DNA of 64,000 nucleotides from Lithodes maja (lineage: Eukaryota > Arthropoda > Malacostraca > Decapoda > Lithodidae), in the NCBI GenBank assembly GCA_037953745.1, contig JBAKBP010003149.1:1-64000 (forward strand). The letters run 5' to 3'. The position numbers and the translations under genes were made by a program. The notes under the pieces were generated by a model that was not told where the DNA came from, did no database searches, and worked only from the letters and a program-made list of their open reading frames with translations. Below, one piece after another: positions 11,121-22,459 of this stretch (its first letter is position 1; the number at the start of each line of letters is the position of its first letter).

Positions 11121-11584
11121 AAAGTGAAACCATCAAAATTAATCATACTTTGGGGGATATGGCATAAAGTTTGGTACCGGTATTTAGGTCTTACAAAGGC
11201 CTAAGTCCACTAAGGCAGGAGTCAACCGCCTGTGTGTACTCCAGGATAATTATTCTTCAGGCAAAAAGGGCACCAAACATTAATTTAACATCCATAGCTA
11301 GCCTTTAACTCAAATTTAAGTCTAGTAATTTCAACTGACTTTATAGAACAAACTTCAAAATATCACATTGCATAGACTTTCATAATAAGATTGTATTAAA
11401 ACATGTTAGGGACAGACCCGATATGATGGCTAGTGCAGAGTTGTGATGGAGAGGTGTTTGGCCACCAGTCTTCATCGTCTGTTGTCCCTCCCTCAGGTTG
11501 GACGTCTACCACACATCTGAAACATTAGGTCAGTATTAGTAATTTAGTTGTACAACGTCAATAACTAAAGCCACCACTGCATTA

Positions 11585-11842
11585 TCTTTTAGCTCAGTTT
11601 GAGATTTTATGACGGTCGACCATTAGTTTGACGATTTCAAGACCTTTCGGCCCAATGTGTCAATATTAAGGCCTGTCATGCCATTCAAGTATCTAATTTT
11701 TCCTCGCGAACGATAGCAAGCCTGTCATTTTGGAAGAAACTGCCTTCGACCGGGATATTTTTCTACCGAAAAATGTACACATTTATCTCGAAGGGGGGTC
11801 TTGATGGAGGTCTAGGGAGCAAACTAAAAACCTTCCCTTATC
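11585..11842 (+). repeat. TTAA-A copy, left end lost
   Basis: Shares the inner words of the family (CCATTAGTTTGACGATTT, GACCTTTCGGCCCAAT, CTACCGAAAAATGTACA, CTTGATGGAGGTCTAGGG) and ends near CTTCCCTTA. Confidence 0.65.
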
Positions 11843-12019
11843 CTGTGATGTTTAGCAACTAGTCAGCCCTCTATCGTATTGTCCAAGGTTCAGGTAACTA
11901 TACATAAGCCTGCAGTTATAAGGGGCATCAATTTTAGAACCTTTATTATTGAAATTATCTGCAGTTTAGTTTATGAATATATACTTCTGAATTTGTTAAG
12001 GCAAGGGGGAGATTGTAAT

Positions 12020-12150
12020 GCAGTGGCGGGAACTGTTATTGACCCTTCATGATTTTTATTCTATGCGAGTGAGGGAGACAAAAGTCAGAACTGCCTGTAT
12101 CGAGTGCCTCCCCCCAGAGTTGAAAGAGTGACGGACAAAATCAAGGGACA
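12020..12150. repeat. dispersed repeat shared with 19650-19735
   Basis: The words GAGGGAGACAAAAG and CGAGTGCCTCCC, with AGTTGAAAGAGT after them, occur in the same order at both sites. Unclassified. Confidence 0.5.
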
Positions 12151-12293
12151 GTCGAGCCAAAATGCCTGGACACACTGAGTTTGAAGCCATTTAAGTCACA
12201 TGATCCTAAGTTGTGTCCTACCTATAGAAGTTCAAAATTTATTATTTCTAGTAAAAATAGACCATCCACTGACTAAATTCCACAATATTAGTA

Positions 12294-12481
12294 TTAAACC
12301 TTTCACGCACAGGACGCGATTTGCGCCCTTTCTGGGATACTTAAAAGCCTTTGTGACCATCAGGGGTGTTTAGCAACTTTGTTTAGTTACTTCAACCTCT
12401 GCAGTTGTCTTTGAGTGAACTGTGGGCATTAAACTAATTTTGGAAAGTTAATTAGGAGATTGAGAAAACTATTTCTGAATA
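12294..12481 (+). repeat. TTAA-C element, right end lost
   Basis: Homologous to 60909-61146. They share TTTCAYGCACAGG, GTGACCATCAGGG and ACTTCAACCTCTGCAGTTG. The left end starts TTAAACCTTTC. The right TTAA end present in the other copy is missing here. Confidence 0.55.
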
Positions 12482-12684
12482 CAAATAAGGAATTTGTAAT
12501 GAACCCTATGTGTTAGTATTAATACAGTATATGAAACACCAGAATTTGTTAAAGAGGTCCAAACTCTAAATAAACAACTTAAACAATAGGTGCTGATAAT
12601 ATAATTAATACAGCACTGTTTATGGGATAGGGTAAGGGAACTTGGAGACAACTATACACATGGTAACCTAAACTTTTAATATTG

Positions 12685-12990
12685 TTAAGGAGAGATGGGT
12701 AATTTTTCTGGTCCCCTTCATGTTTAGCCCCATTACTTTGCCGATTATAAGACGTTCCGCCCATTACTTTGGCGATTTTAAGACCTTTCAACCTATTTGT
12801 GTCATTATCAAGACCTTTCGTGCTATTTAAGAGACTAATTTTCCTGGCGAGTGAAACCAAGTCCGTGATGTAGGAGGAACCGGCCTTCGGCTTGGACAAT
12901 TGTCTACCGAAAAGTTTACAAATTTGTCTAAGGGGGATCTTGGGGATGTTTTTTAAGCTTGATGGATGTCTAGGGAGGAAACATATTTAA
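12685..12990 (+). repeat. TTAA-A copy
   Basis: Begins TTAAGGAGAGATGGG. It carries the family words CATGTTTAGCCCCATTAC, CTGGCGAGTGA and CTACCGAAAAG, and runs into GTCTAGGGAGGAAAC. Confidence 0.7.
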
Positions 12991-13040
12991 AAATAATTAA
13001 ATCTACATAACAATAAATAAACCATTAGCCATTAACCCTA

Positions 13041-13254
13041 TTAACCCTTTCAAGCTCCAATACGCGTTTCTGTTTTGTTTTCTGGCTACTATTAGACTAT
13101 TATATTCAGTTTAGGAAGGGTATATGGAAGTCAGAGGGTTGATGGAGATAGTCTTTACCCTTTTAATACCCACAGGTCCTTCCTAAGCTGCACAAAATCG
13201 TCTAATGATAGTCAAAATAAACTGCTAAAACGCGTCAGAGCTTCAAGGGGTTAA
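13041..13254 (+). repeat. TTAA-B hairpin MITE, full-length copy
   Basis: A 214-bp element with ends TTAACCCTTTCAAGCTCCAA and CTTCAAGGGGTTAA, and ACGCG words just inside both ends. The central hairpin arms are ATTAGACTATTATATTCAG and CTGCACAAAATCGTCTAAT. This copy and 682-890 define the full element. Confidence 0.8.
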
Positions 13255-13537
13255 TATTGTTGTGTTCTTACCCTAGTTTGTTGGTGAATGTGGTTAAGGC
13301 TCCGTTTGGGTTTCTTAAGTTGGTCTTCAGCAGTGTCTTCCTCCGCCGAGCCTCAACTGTACTGGGCCCCTCCTCTCCCCCTCACATCTGTTAGAAAATC
13401 CAATATTAATATTACAACTTAAGGATTTGACCACTTGCAAGTTTCAAGCTATAAGGAAGTTGAGTTTTTTTATATAGACATTTAGCAGAATTAAGAGCTA
13501 AAATAGGAGTTGTATTGCATATATAAATACAGTAGCT

Positions 13538-13925
13538 GTGGTGGTCAAGTGGTGAGCACGCTTGCTTGCGTGTGAATCTGAAAGACCCGGGATCGAATCC
13601 CTGCCACGGCGGACATTTAGTGGGTGCGGTAGTACGTCCTAGCATGTTTCACATGCTTGTACCCAGTCAGGGGACATCCTGACTAAGTATACAGACTAAA
13701 ACACACATAACAAAGCTACTCCAACACCTTCATCTCTCTCCAACACCCCTTCTCAACACTCTTCTCTGAGCTAGTGCCGATAAAAATGGCATGTTCAGTC
13801 CTGTAAAGAATCTTAAGATTTAGAGTCTTAAAGATTCCAGGACGAGCTCATTAGCGGCGGATCCCCAGATCGACCGTGGTGATTGTCACCTAAACATCTA
13901 CAAAAGTACAAGTACATAAAACCAA
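13538..13925 (+). repeat. SINE-2 with serine-tRNA-like head
   Basis: The first ~77 bp fold like a tRNA. The 7-bp acceptor stem is GCTGTGG/CCACGGC, the A box is TGGTCAAGTGG, the B box is GGATCGAATCC, and an anticodon loop TTGCTTG (anticodon GCT) is followed by a long variable arm. The sequence then runs into a ~300-bp non-tRNA body, which makes it a SINE rather than a tRNA gene. Confidence 0.65.
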
Positions 13926-14329
13926 ATTCACGTACTTTCTATCCATCAAAAACCTACATCACTGCATTTCTGTTTAATAACTTTGTATACGGCCCAAGCT
14001 TCCTTATAGCCTGAAACTCACAAGTGGTCAATTAGGCCAATATTTCTGATATAATGCAGATTTTCAATATTTATCAATTCATAAATATGTTTGCAACAAC
14101 AACAAAAATTATATCTCAACCATAGTCAAGGTGGTCGTGATGCCTGGAGTATCGGGTCGTCTTGGGTTGGGCAGGGTCGGGTAAGATCGCGACGGTCCTC
14201 TCATCTCTAACCTGTTGGGAAGATTTAACCTTACATTAGTCACAGGATTCTGGCATACCTTATTTCACCGTTGTTCCTCTTCCGTCGGGCCATCCAGATC
14301 ATGCCTGTTGATAAAATATTTAATCATTA

Positions 14330-14485
14330 CAGGAGCGCCGTTCTGCCAGCAACATCGGTCTGCAAATCTGCCACAGCGGGTCTGCAAATTGCCACATCAA
14401 GTCTGCAAGCCGCCACATCAGGTCTGCAAGCCGCCACATCAGGTCTGCAAGCCGCCACATCAGGTCTGCAAGCCGCCACATCATC
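14330..14485 (+). repeat. 21-bp minisatellite after a splice acceptor
   Basis: An acceptor-like tract (TTAATCATTACAG, ending near 14331) is followed by about six units of GGTCTGCAAGCCGCCACATCA. The 21-bp period keeps the frame open as LQAATSG repeats. It resembles the arrangement at 2486-2590. No known protein. Confidence 0.7.
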
Positions 14486-14729
14486 TGAAAACCTGCAACC
14501 TTCACAACCAACGAACAGACTACCAGAAATGCACCGGCCGGATTTCAACCAACAAGAAAACAAACCAAACACCTACACTAACTAAATATATCTAACTAAC
14601 TAACCAAACTAACTAAGCTTCTAACCAACCTCCTCAGCGAACCGAATAGAGCAACACCTAACCAATACTAACCTATAACAGACTCCCTACCTATCCCTAC
14701 CCCTTGAACTAACTAGAGCTATACCCCTC

Positions 14730-15060
14730 TACCCCCCCCCCCCCCGCCCCACCTCAGCATCCCTACCAGAACCCTCTTCTAATTCGAAGCCAACGACGAT
14801 AGGAGAAAAAGATTAGTGCATGGATTAATTATATTATATTTCAATATATATATGTCATTATACAAAAATGATGTTACGTTATTGGAAATATTATAGTTAT
14901 AGCAAATGTAAACAATAATAATTATATATACCAGATTTATTTATATATAAATTATTGCCAAACAATAAGTATATCATTTACACTGAAATGTATTAAAATA
15001 TGATCTTACCTTAAATGTGCCGCTTTTTTAACGTAATGTCTGTACACATGTTAGTAGAAG
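14730..15060. other. poly-C tract and AT-rich non-coding DNA
   Basis: A C-rich run lies at 14729-14752, followed by AT-rich sequence with TATATATA words. Nothing gene-like. Confidence 0.5.
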
Positions 15061-15104
15061 GGAGGTGGTTTAGGTGGTGACAAGGACAATGGAAGGACGG
15101 AGGC

Positions 15105-15299
15105 GGGGGGGGGGGGGGTATGGTTAGGATTAAAGGGAAATTTGCTCCGGCCCCTTTCTCCCTCATGTTTAGCCCAGGTTATTTTGAGACTAAGAAGTTC
15201 ACCTTCTAGTTTGGCACTAAAGACCTTCTGTGCCATATAGCGATCTATTTTTATTCCTGGCGAGCGCTAGCGAGCCTGAAATTAATGAGAAACTGGCCT

Positions 15300-15330
<31 letters not shown>

Positions 15331-15460
15331 TAATAATAATAATAATAATATTATTTCGGCTGGTAAATTTTTCTATCGAAACATGTACAAAATTATCTCT
15401 AAGGCATGTCTTCGAGGCATTTTATTTAAGCTTGACTGAAGGTCTTGGGACGAAAACAAA
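15105..15460 (+). repeat. TTAA-A copy carrying an (AAT)n expansion
   Basis: Family words CCTCATGTTTAGCCC and CTGGCGAGCGCTAGCGAGCC flank a (TAA)n/(AAT)n tract at 15298-15350 that interrupts the element between its GGCCTT and TTCGGCTGG words. A G run precedes it at 15105-15118. Confidence 0.65.
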
Positions 15461-15799
15461 AATATATATACAAAATCAAAATCAAACTTCCCTTTACAGA
15501 GAACACAGTGGGAAAGGATGGTTAGGATTAAAGGATATTGTTGCCGTGGTGGTGGTGGTGGTGGTAGACTGGTTGAGTGGTCTGGTTGGGGTTTCCATCA
15601 TCGTTCGACATCTGTAAAAGAATAAAATACATGGTTAACATTTATCTCAATCAGCCAAGTATAACTGTATATAATTTGGGTAAATATTGAAGAGACCCGG
15701 ACAGCCTTTTAACCTAACCTAACAAAACGACAAAAATAACTTAATCTCTTAAATTTGTACCGTCTTGGTGTTTAGCATTATTATTATATTTTTGTATAT

Positions 15800-15930
15800 T
15801 TAGAAGATGTATTTTGACTAGTGCAGAATTTCGATGCGAGTATCCTAGGTTCGAGTCCTCTGAGTGCCACATGTATTTGTTGATTTCATCGAGTTTAAAT
15901 GTGAAGTTGGTTGGTGTTAACAACATAATA
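15800..15930 (+). repeat. SINE-1 copy
   Basis: A tRNA-like head with B box GGTTCGAGTCC at about 15849, then GCCACATGTATTTGTTGATT and a tail ending AAGTTGGTTGGTG. A TTAA-B left half follows at about 15935-16010. Confidence 0.7.
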
Positions 15931-16012
15931 ATTCTGGCTATCATTGGACGAATTTATGTAGTTTAGAAAAGACTTCTAGGAATCAAAGGGATAAAAGTAT
16001 CTTTAAAAAGCC

Positions 16013-16340
16013 TTAAGGGGAGATTGGTAGTTTTTCTAGACCCCCTTCTCCCTCATGTTTAGCCCTATTAGTTCTCAGATCTTAGAAGTTTGTCCCATTA
16101 GTTTGATTTTTCTTTTTTTTACCTTTCGCCCCATGTCTGTCAATATTTAGACCTTTCGTGCCATTTAGGTGTCAATTTTATTTCCTGGCGAGTGATAGCG
16201 AGCCTGTAATTGTGCAGGAACCGGCCTTCAGCCGTGACATTTTTCTAACGAAATATGTAAACATTTATTTCAAGGGGGATCTAATGGAAGTTTTTTAAAG
16301 TTTGGAGGTCTAGTGAGGAAACTAAAAAGAAATATCACAA
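16013..16340 (+). repeat. TTAA-A copy
   Basis: Starts TTAAGGGGAGATTGG. It carries CTCCCTCATGTTTAGCCC, CTGGCGAGTGATAGCGAGCC and CTAACGAAATATGTA. The right terminus is degraded. Confidence 0.7.
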
Positions 16341-16404
16341 AATCGACCAACAAATTAGACCTTTCCCTTTCATTATATTGGTGTTATCGATGTTATTCTT
16401 AGGT

Positions 16405-16645
16405 GATCGTAAATTGACATGTACAATCAGCCTAATAAGTCATGTCTCGGCACCAGGTATATTTTGATTGATAATTGGTATCGGCATTATCCTAAGCTTA
16501 ATGTCTTCATATCGAGTGAGATATACAAACATGTTCCTACACTTACCCACCCAATTCAACATCTGGCAGACATTAATACAACACAGAGCGAGCCAAACTA
16601 AATGACAGCCGAGACATTACCTATTAACGCGACCGTACCTATCTT
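16405..16645 (+). repeat. FB-E inverted-repeat element
   Basis: Inverted termini of about 30 bp: TAATAAGTCATGTCTCGGC at the left pairs with GCCGAGACATTACCTATTA at the right, with GTAC words further out. A diverged, rearranged relative lies at about 60180-60560. Non-coding, MITE-like. Confidence 0.65.
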
Positions 16646-16649
16646 GATT

Positions 16650-17672
16650 ATGCAGCGAAGATTTGGTAACTAAGCATGTTAATGATAAAAACCTTAGCAT
16701 TATTATGATCCAGAAGCATTGAGTACTTTCAAAATGGCATTAATTATCGATAACAAACTTTAAAGTCAGAAATTGTTTAATATTCAACTAAGTGGATAGA
16801 TTGGAAGAGCTAAATGCACTATGAAGAAGTAATCCTTAGTCAGTTATATTTCGGCCAGCGGTAAATTGTCATGCTCCCATGTTCACTACTCCGCTAATAA
16901 CATGCTCTAGCGAAATATGTTTTTGTTTATGAGAACTTTGTATTAATAGTATGCAGATCCACAACTGTTCATTGTTTGGCGCTAAGCTTGGTAAGTTAGC
17001 GGCATAGGAATTGAGTTTTCCGCCAGGTGCAAAATTAAACTGGCCTTATCCTTGTAATATAACCGGCCATGTGGTTAATGGAGGCCCTGTGAGAGAACGG
17101 CCATCTTTTTCTTTGGCCGCCATTTTGTTGTCCTAATTATCAAACAACGGGGCGCTATTTCATTTGTAACAATGTAGAAATTCAGATCCATGGAGTAAAC
17201 TATATATTTTGTACCAGTATTACCGAATGTGTGTTATGGGTGTGGAATCTATGGATATATTGGAGTGTAAAGAGAGGATCACCACCCTACTGGTTACCAA
17301 AATGGCGGAGGTTGGCCGACCGTTTCCTGCCCCCAATTACTGCCTTGTTTGTTGATTATCTAGCATTTCACTGAACTATATTAACACTATATCTATCATT
17401 TTAACTTTTAACCTATTAAGTGATTCGATAAAGCACGTGTTGACTGATTAATGCAATGTTATTAATGATCGCATATGGGTAAGTGGATCAAGCAGAGTCC
17501 TAACACTTTCATGTTTCTATATAATGTAGATTTTGTGCAGTTTAAAGACATGTGGTAGTAAAAAGGGTTAAGAGATAATTAGAAGCCTGTTAATTACTGG
17601 AGGCCATTTTGAAACTATATACAATTTTCTAACGATAGCCAGAAGAAACTCAATAGGTCAATGTTCAAAGGG
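16650..17672. other. non-coding stretch with one diverged TTAA-B remnant
   Basis: No gene recognised. The segment around 17510-17660 keeps TTAA-B words (GTAGATTTTGTGCAGTTTAA, AAAAGGGTTAA). GCCATTTTG and AAAATGGCGG words at about 17115 and 17300 resemble YY1-type motifs but are isolated. Confidence 0.35.
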
Positions 17673-18022
17673 TTAAGGGGGACAGTAGCTATTTTGTTAA
17701 TCTATTAATTTATTATATTCATTAAAGTTTTATTTTCCTCGCTAGACCTCCAAGCTTAAAAGTACACCCCCTATACCCCCTTTCAAGATTTATTTGTAAA
17801 TTTTTCGGTAGAAAAATGTCACGGCCGAAGGTCGATTCCTCTTAAATTACAGGCTTGCTCTCGCTCGCCAGGAAATAAATTGACACCTAAATAGCACTTA
17901 ATATTGAAAAAAAAAACGAAAGTTCTTCAAATTTCCAAACTAATGGGGTGAACGTATCTCTAAAGCAATGGGGCTAAACATGAGGGAGAAGGGGTTCCAT
18001 AAAAACTACCCTCTTCCCTTAA
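17673..18022 (-). repeat. TTAA-A copy, full length, inverted
   Basis: A 350-bp element bounded by TTAA, with ends TTAAGGGGGACAG and CTCTTCCCTTAA. It reads as the reverse complement of the 36-370 copy (for example GGGGCTAAACATGAGGGAG near 17970). Confidence 0.75.
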
Positions 18023-18024
18023 TG

Positions 18025-18879
18025 ATAAATAACCACCAGGCGTCCAGTCAGCCGGCTTCGATGCGCTAGTTTGCCTAGGTTTTCAAAATCCAATTCAAAT
18101 ATTCTAACTAAATCCTCCATGTTATCATTAAGGCATCTATTACTCGTGGGTTAATAGGTAATTAATCAATTATACATTATATTCAGGTTAAAAAATACTT
18201 AACCCAATTCCGTTTAGAAAAGTCACATTAAATATAGCCTAAGTTTATGCCATCAATTTATAATCTGGATCTCAATTTCTTCCTAAATTAATCAAATCTA
18301 CTAGTGATCGCCATACTATTGAGACATATGGTTTTATTGAAAGGGTTAAGGAGGTAGAACTGAGCGAACAATCAAGTGCCGGCTTCCAGAATGTTCGTCA
18401 AACCTGCTGGCTTTTTCCATCACATTTCTGGCCTTATTTAATGCAAACGTATTAAGTATTATGGGAAAACGACAAGCTCTTGTCCACAAATTCGGGTCTG
18501 GTGGTAAATAAGTCACGTTATTTAGCTATTACACCTTAATTTATTCTATTTTCAGGAGAAACAATGGGGGAAATGGGAGCACACGAGACTTACCTCCTTG
18601 AAGCTGGACGACCGGGAACAAAATGATCGATTCAGGCGAAAATTGCGAGTTTATATAACCTCGGTTGTATTGCTGGTGGTTGATGGCAACTATTGGGTGA
18701 CAGATGATCGAGAATTTCACTCACAAAATCGTCAATATCTCCCTAACTATACATTTCTGAATAAAATTTACTTAATATAAATTATGCGTATTTGTATCCT
18801 CTATCTTTTGGTATAAGTTTGACAATTCTAACATACATATTTTGTGAATATTTAATGGTTGTCGTCGTATTTACTTCAC

Positions 18880-18917
<38 letters not shown>

Positions 18918-19200
18918 TTCTTATGCCAAGTGGACTTAATTAAGCTTTATCAATGCTCTCGTGTCCTAAAAAAAAAAAAAAAAAAAAATTTTGCCACGCA
19001 TTAGAGCCCTCGATCCCCCCATGAACGCCTAGATCCCCGAGGGGATGGCCACGAAGGAATCGCCCTACGCCCTATAATGTAGAGACGTTATAATTCAATA
19101 GAGGTGTGAATAGGAGTTTCTTATGGGCTATCTGTATACTACTATAGCTTAATGTGATGTAAGCGATTATAGAGGGCCTTTTCATAATATTCTGGAAACT
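18025..19200. other. non-coding DNA with (GA)n and poly-A tracts
   Basis: A (GA)n tract lies at 18881-18917 and a poly-A run at 18968-18988. An acceptor-like TTATTCTATTTTCAG near 18555 precedes a short open stretch of about 60 codons that I do not recognise. Confidence 0.4.
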
Positions 19201-19317
19201 ATTAGACGATTCTATTCAGCTGAGGAAGGACGTCTATCTATTCAAAGGCTACGAAATATGTCACTTAATCCTTTTAGCTGCCACATAGCCTTCCTCAGCC
19301 TCATAAAATCGTCTAAA
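19201..19317 (+). repeat. TTAA-B hairpin core
   Basis: ATTAGACGATTCTATTCAG pairs with the inverted right arm CTCATAAAATCGTCTAAAT across a short loop. The outer TTAA ends are degraded. Confidence 0.65.
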
Positions 19318-19649
19318 TGAAGCTGATATCAAGTAAAACAAAACAAAAATAGCGTAGAGAGTGGGAGAGCAGCGATCTAACCTGCCTCCATTGAGCTCTA
19401 GAACCTGTCTCCACTCAGCCCTTGTCTCGAGTTACAAGGAGAGACATCCATCCCCCCCCCCCCCCCCCTCCCCCCCTTCGATGACGGGAGAAATCGGACA
19501 ACTTCTCATCCGGTCGCCATTTTGGGGACACTAACTTATTCATTTCTATGTATAGGTATACCATATTAAACAAACTGTTCTCAGTTTGAATGTACACTAA
19601 CCATAAATTAAATATATTGACAAAATTATACTTTTATTGTTTACATATT

Positions 19650-19983
19650 GTATTTTTTTTTCTATGTGATTGAGGGAGACAAAAGGCAGAACTACCTATA
19701 GCGAGTGCCTCCCTCATAGTTGAAAGAGTATGTTATTCTTTACGTTTTTCGGTAGAGAAATGTAAGCTACCATCCGAAACCCTCATAAATTATAGGCTAG
19801 CTATCGCTCGCCAAGAAAAATAGACACCTAAATGGCACGAAAGGTCTTAATATTGGCAAATGAATGGGGCGAAAGGTCTTAAAATCGCCAAACTAATGGG
19901 GCGAATGTTTTGTAATCTCAAAATTAATGGGGCTAAACATTAGGAAGAAGGGATTTAAGAAAAAACCCTTCTTGCCCTTTAAT
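19650..19983 (-). repeat. dispersed repeat followed by an inverted TTAA-A copy
   Basis: 19650-19735 repeats the 12020-12150 sequence. From about 19740 the reverse complement of TTAA-A begins (TTTTTCGGTAGAGAAATGT, then ATGGGGCTAAACATTAGG) and ends near CCTTTAA at 19981. Confidence 0.65.
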
Positions 19984-20199
19984 ATATTACCAAGCACTAG
20001 TTGCCTGTGTCTACACTACTGAATGGTTAAGGTTAGGGAAATAGGGTGTAATAAATTCATCTTTATTCATATGCATAAATACATCATACACGAATGTAAT
20101 AAAATATATGACAATTGTTTTTAATTAAGCTAAAATTAATAATGGATATATAGGCTTACAAAGCTACATCAAATAAATTAACTAAATATCTAAACAAAG

Positions 20200-20590
20200 C
20201 ACCTAATTAGACGATTTTATTCAGCTTAGGAAGGACCTCAATTAAAACGCTACACATGATCTCAATTAACCCTTTTAACCACCCCAGATCCTTCCTAAGC
20301 TTCATAAAATCGTCTAACTGTAGCCGACATCAAATTAAAACAAAAAACGTCATCGGTACAGCAAGGGTTAACTCGCACAGGTCCTTCCTAAGCTTTATAA
20401 AATCCTCTAAATGTAACTATGATAACAAAAGACGTCGCCTAAACTAAAAAGGGTTAAGTTAAGAATAGAAACCCCATTATTTTTATTTAATTTTGGCTTT
20501 CATTGGGCAATATTATTCAGCTTAGGAAGGGCCTGTAGATCTTAAGCGGGTCTTTCCGAAGCCGAATAAAATCATCTAGTATATGCCCGT
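20200..20590 (+). repeat. three adjacent TTAA-B hairpin copies or halves
   Basis: Complete hairpin at 20207-20317 (ATTAGACGATTTTATTCAGC ... GCTTCATAAAATCGTCTAAC), a right half at about 20375-20415, and a diverged hairpin at 20497-20580. Confidence 0.65.
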
Positions 20591-20594
20591 AAAT

Positions 20595-21310
20595 GATAAC
20601 TTTTAGTAGTAATAGTAATAGGTGAAAATAGGAGTAACTTTTCCGTAGACTATTTCCATTTACTACAGGCAGACTACCCTCACCATGTTCTTCATAGTTG
20701 CTATGTACTGTAGAAGAGTTGCCAATTATACAATAAAAACCAGTAATTATCAATCCCATTTCAAACTATTGCCTAATTGACCTACTTAGCAATATACTAT
20801 TGTATATTAAAAGCATATTAGTGATGTTGTTAATGGCCTTATTAAACACTATGCCTTGTATAATTAAATTACAGTTGCATAATTACCCTTTCGCCTTGCC
20901 CCGCCCACCAAAACTAGGGTAGCATAATTATATTAACATAGTACACAACTTGACATTCGACCACCATCTTGACTCCAACTCACGCCGTATAATATACCTC
21001 GCCATTATTTATAAGCTTCATTATTGAGCATATGATGTTTATTCTATTAACATTGATACTTATTTCTCTATTCCTATCCATCAATGTATCCTGACTGAAA
21101 AGAGTGCTTGGCAGGAAGTGAGTATGGAATCAAGATGGCGGCCGGAACTTCTACGACTACGGACTCTGTTAATATAGAGACCCTATCCATGAACACAGGC
21201 TCGGCTTCAAAACACACGAATCTGAAACACAAATTGATTCATTAGTCATATATTACTGAAATTACTAACACACTTTTGCCACACATATATTTACATCACA
21301 TAATATTTTT
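20595..21310. other. non-coding stretch
   Basis: No gene recognised. One YY1-like word AAGATGGCGGCC is at about 21132. A minus-strand acceptor-like GTGTTTCAG|ATTCG is at 21223-21221. Confidence 0.35.
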
Positions 21311-21314
21311 GCTT

Positions 21315-21480
21315 TACATCTATCTATCTATCTATCTATATGCTCAGGCCCAATCCCCATTTTGGGGGTAGCCGACTCAAGACAGAGCAAGAACAGGGAA
21401 AACACAAAAACAACATAAAACAACAAATAAACGCAGATAAAAAGCACCAACTCACACACATCCAGGTCTTTACATAGATC
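21315..21480 (+). repeat. R7 repeat with (TCTA)n
   Basis: A (TCTA)n run leads into CTCAGGCCCAATCCCC, then GCCGACTCAAGACAGAGCAA and a CACACACATCCAGG end. The same order recurs at 30865, 31600, 31775 and 35155, and inverted at 31380 and 34055. Confidence 0.65.
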
Positions 21481-21960
21481 CTTTCTAAGCTGCATAATAT
21501 CGTCTAATTACAGCTAGACTAAAAGATAATACACGTCGCTGGTACTCAAAGGGTTAAGGGTATGGAAGGGCATTTAACGTGTCCATAATTAACTACCCAA
21601 TTAACCCTTTCCGTACCGAGGACGTCTTTTTATTTTTGTTGTTGCTACATTTAGGCGATTTTGTGCAGTTTAAGAAGGATGTGTGGAAGTAAAAGGGTTA
21701 CTACTACTAATAATAATAATAACAAAATATATGGGTATGTAAAGGGTCGATAAAGTGCCCATGACAACCTACCCTTAACAAGATATATTGGCCGTAATAA
21801 ACCCATCTTAGACCAGTTAGATAGTTAAATCACTCAAAATAATATATTATAACCAAAGATCTTAATAGCCCTTTTTCATAACCTTTTGATTCTTAGAGGC
21901 CCTTACGAAGCTGCGTAAAATCGTCTAATGTTAGCCAGAACAACCTAGGAATAAAGCGTC
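21450..21960. repeat. TTAA-B halves
   Basis: A right half at about 21470-21530, a left end TTAACCCTTTCCGTACC at 21600 with its half core to 21700, and a right half at about 21895-21945. Short TAATAATAATAA runs lie between them. Confidence 0.5.
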
Positions 21961-22179
21961 CAAAAACAAAACAAAAATACTGAAAAGGTTTACAAGATGG
22001 CGGCGAGTTGGAAACAAGATGGCGTCCAAATTTATAAGGTGTATAGAATCATCGGCTATATTAACAGTGATTTACCTTTCTATCCGTATAGTTAAAGGTT
22101 AATTACCACCAATATACCTCCATAGGGCTATGTTATTACGAACACATTAGTTACCCCTTACGAACTAATATTCTCGACA

Positions 22180-22440
22180 AACTACCCAAGCCGTCACCGA
22201 CCCCCAGAGAGCTAAGCAAGTTATGGCGCGAGTAGGATGAACCCAAACATCCACCCGAGAGGCCATAGCGTATGAATTCTAATCCCCTGAAAAAAGTTGG
22301 TGGCTTCTGATTGGCTGAAACTTTGCAAGTTTTTCTGACGTCACAATACTGCCCAAGGCGATATTCGTTTGGTTTTGCGAGAAAGGTAGTGCTTCCCCCG
22401 TAGATTTAAAAAAATATATATCTAGTATTACAGTTTATTC
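22180..22440 (+). promoter_or_regulatory. CCAAT-CRE module, subtype 1 (precedes satellite block 1)
   Basis: First of seven ~260-bp modules found between 22.1 and 27.6 kb. An inverted CCAAT box (CTGATTGGCTG, ATTGG at 22310-22314) lies 21 bp before a perfect palindromic CRE (TGACGTCA, 22336-22343), followed by GCGATATTCGTTTGG and CGTAGATTT. YY1-like AAGATGGCG words lie upstream near 21995 and 22017. CCAAT plus CRE is known from animal promoters. Promoter activity here is inferred. Confidence 0.5.
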
Positions 22441-22459
22441 CACTGGGGGTGAGGGCTGA

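Noticed and set aside
13538..13615. Functional tRNA-Ser gene
   Set aside because: The cloverleaf is good, but the sequence continues into a SINE body with no Pol III terminator after the tRNA part.
19415..19597. Minus-strand frame with a poly-Gly run
   Set aside because: Produced by a C18-type homopolymer at about 19453-19470.
21995..22030. YY1-like AAGATGGCG pair as a promoter
   Set aside because: Two short words without other promoter features. Kept only as a note in the module entry.
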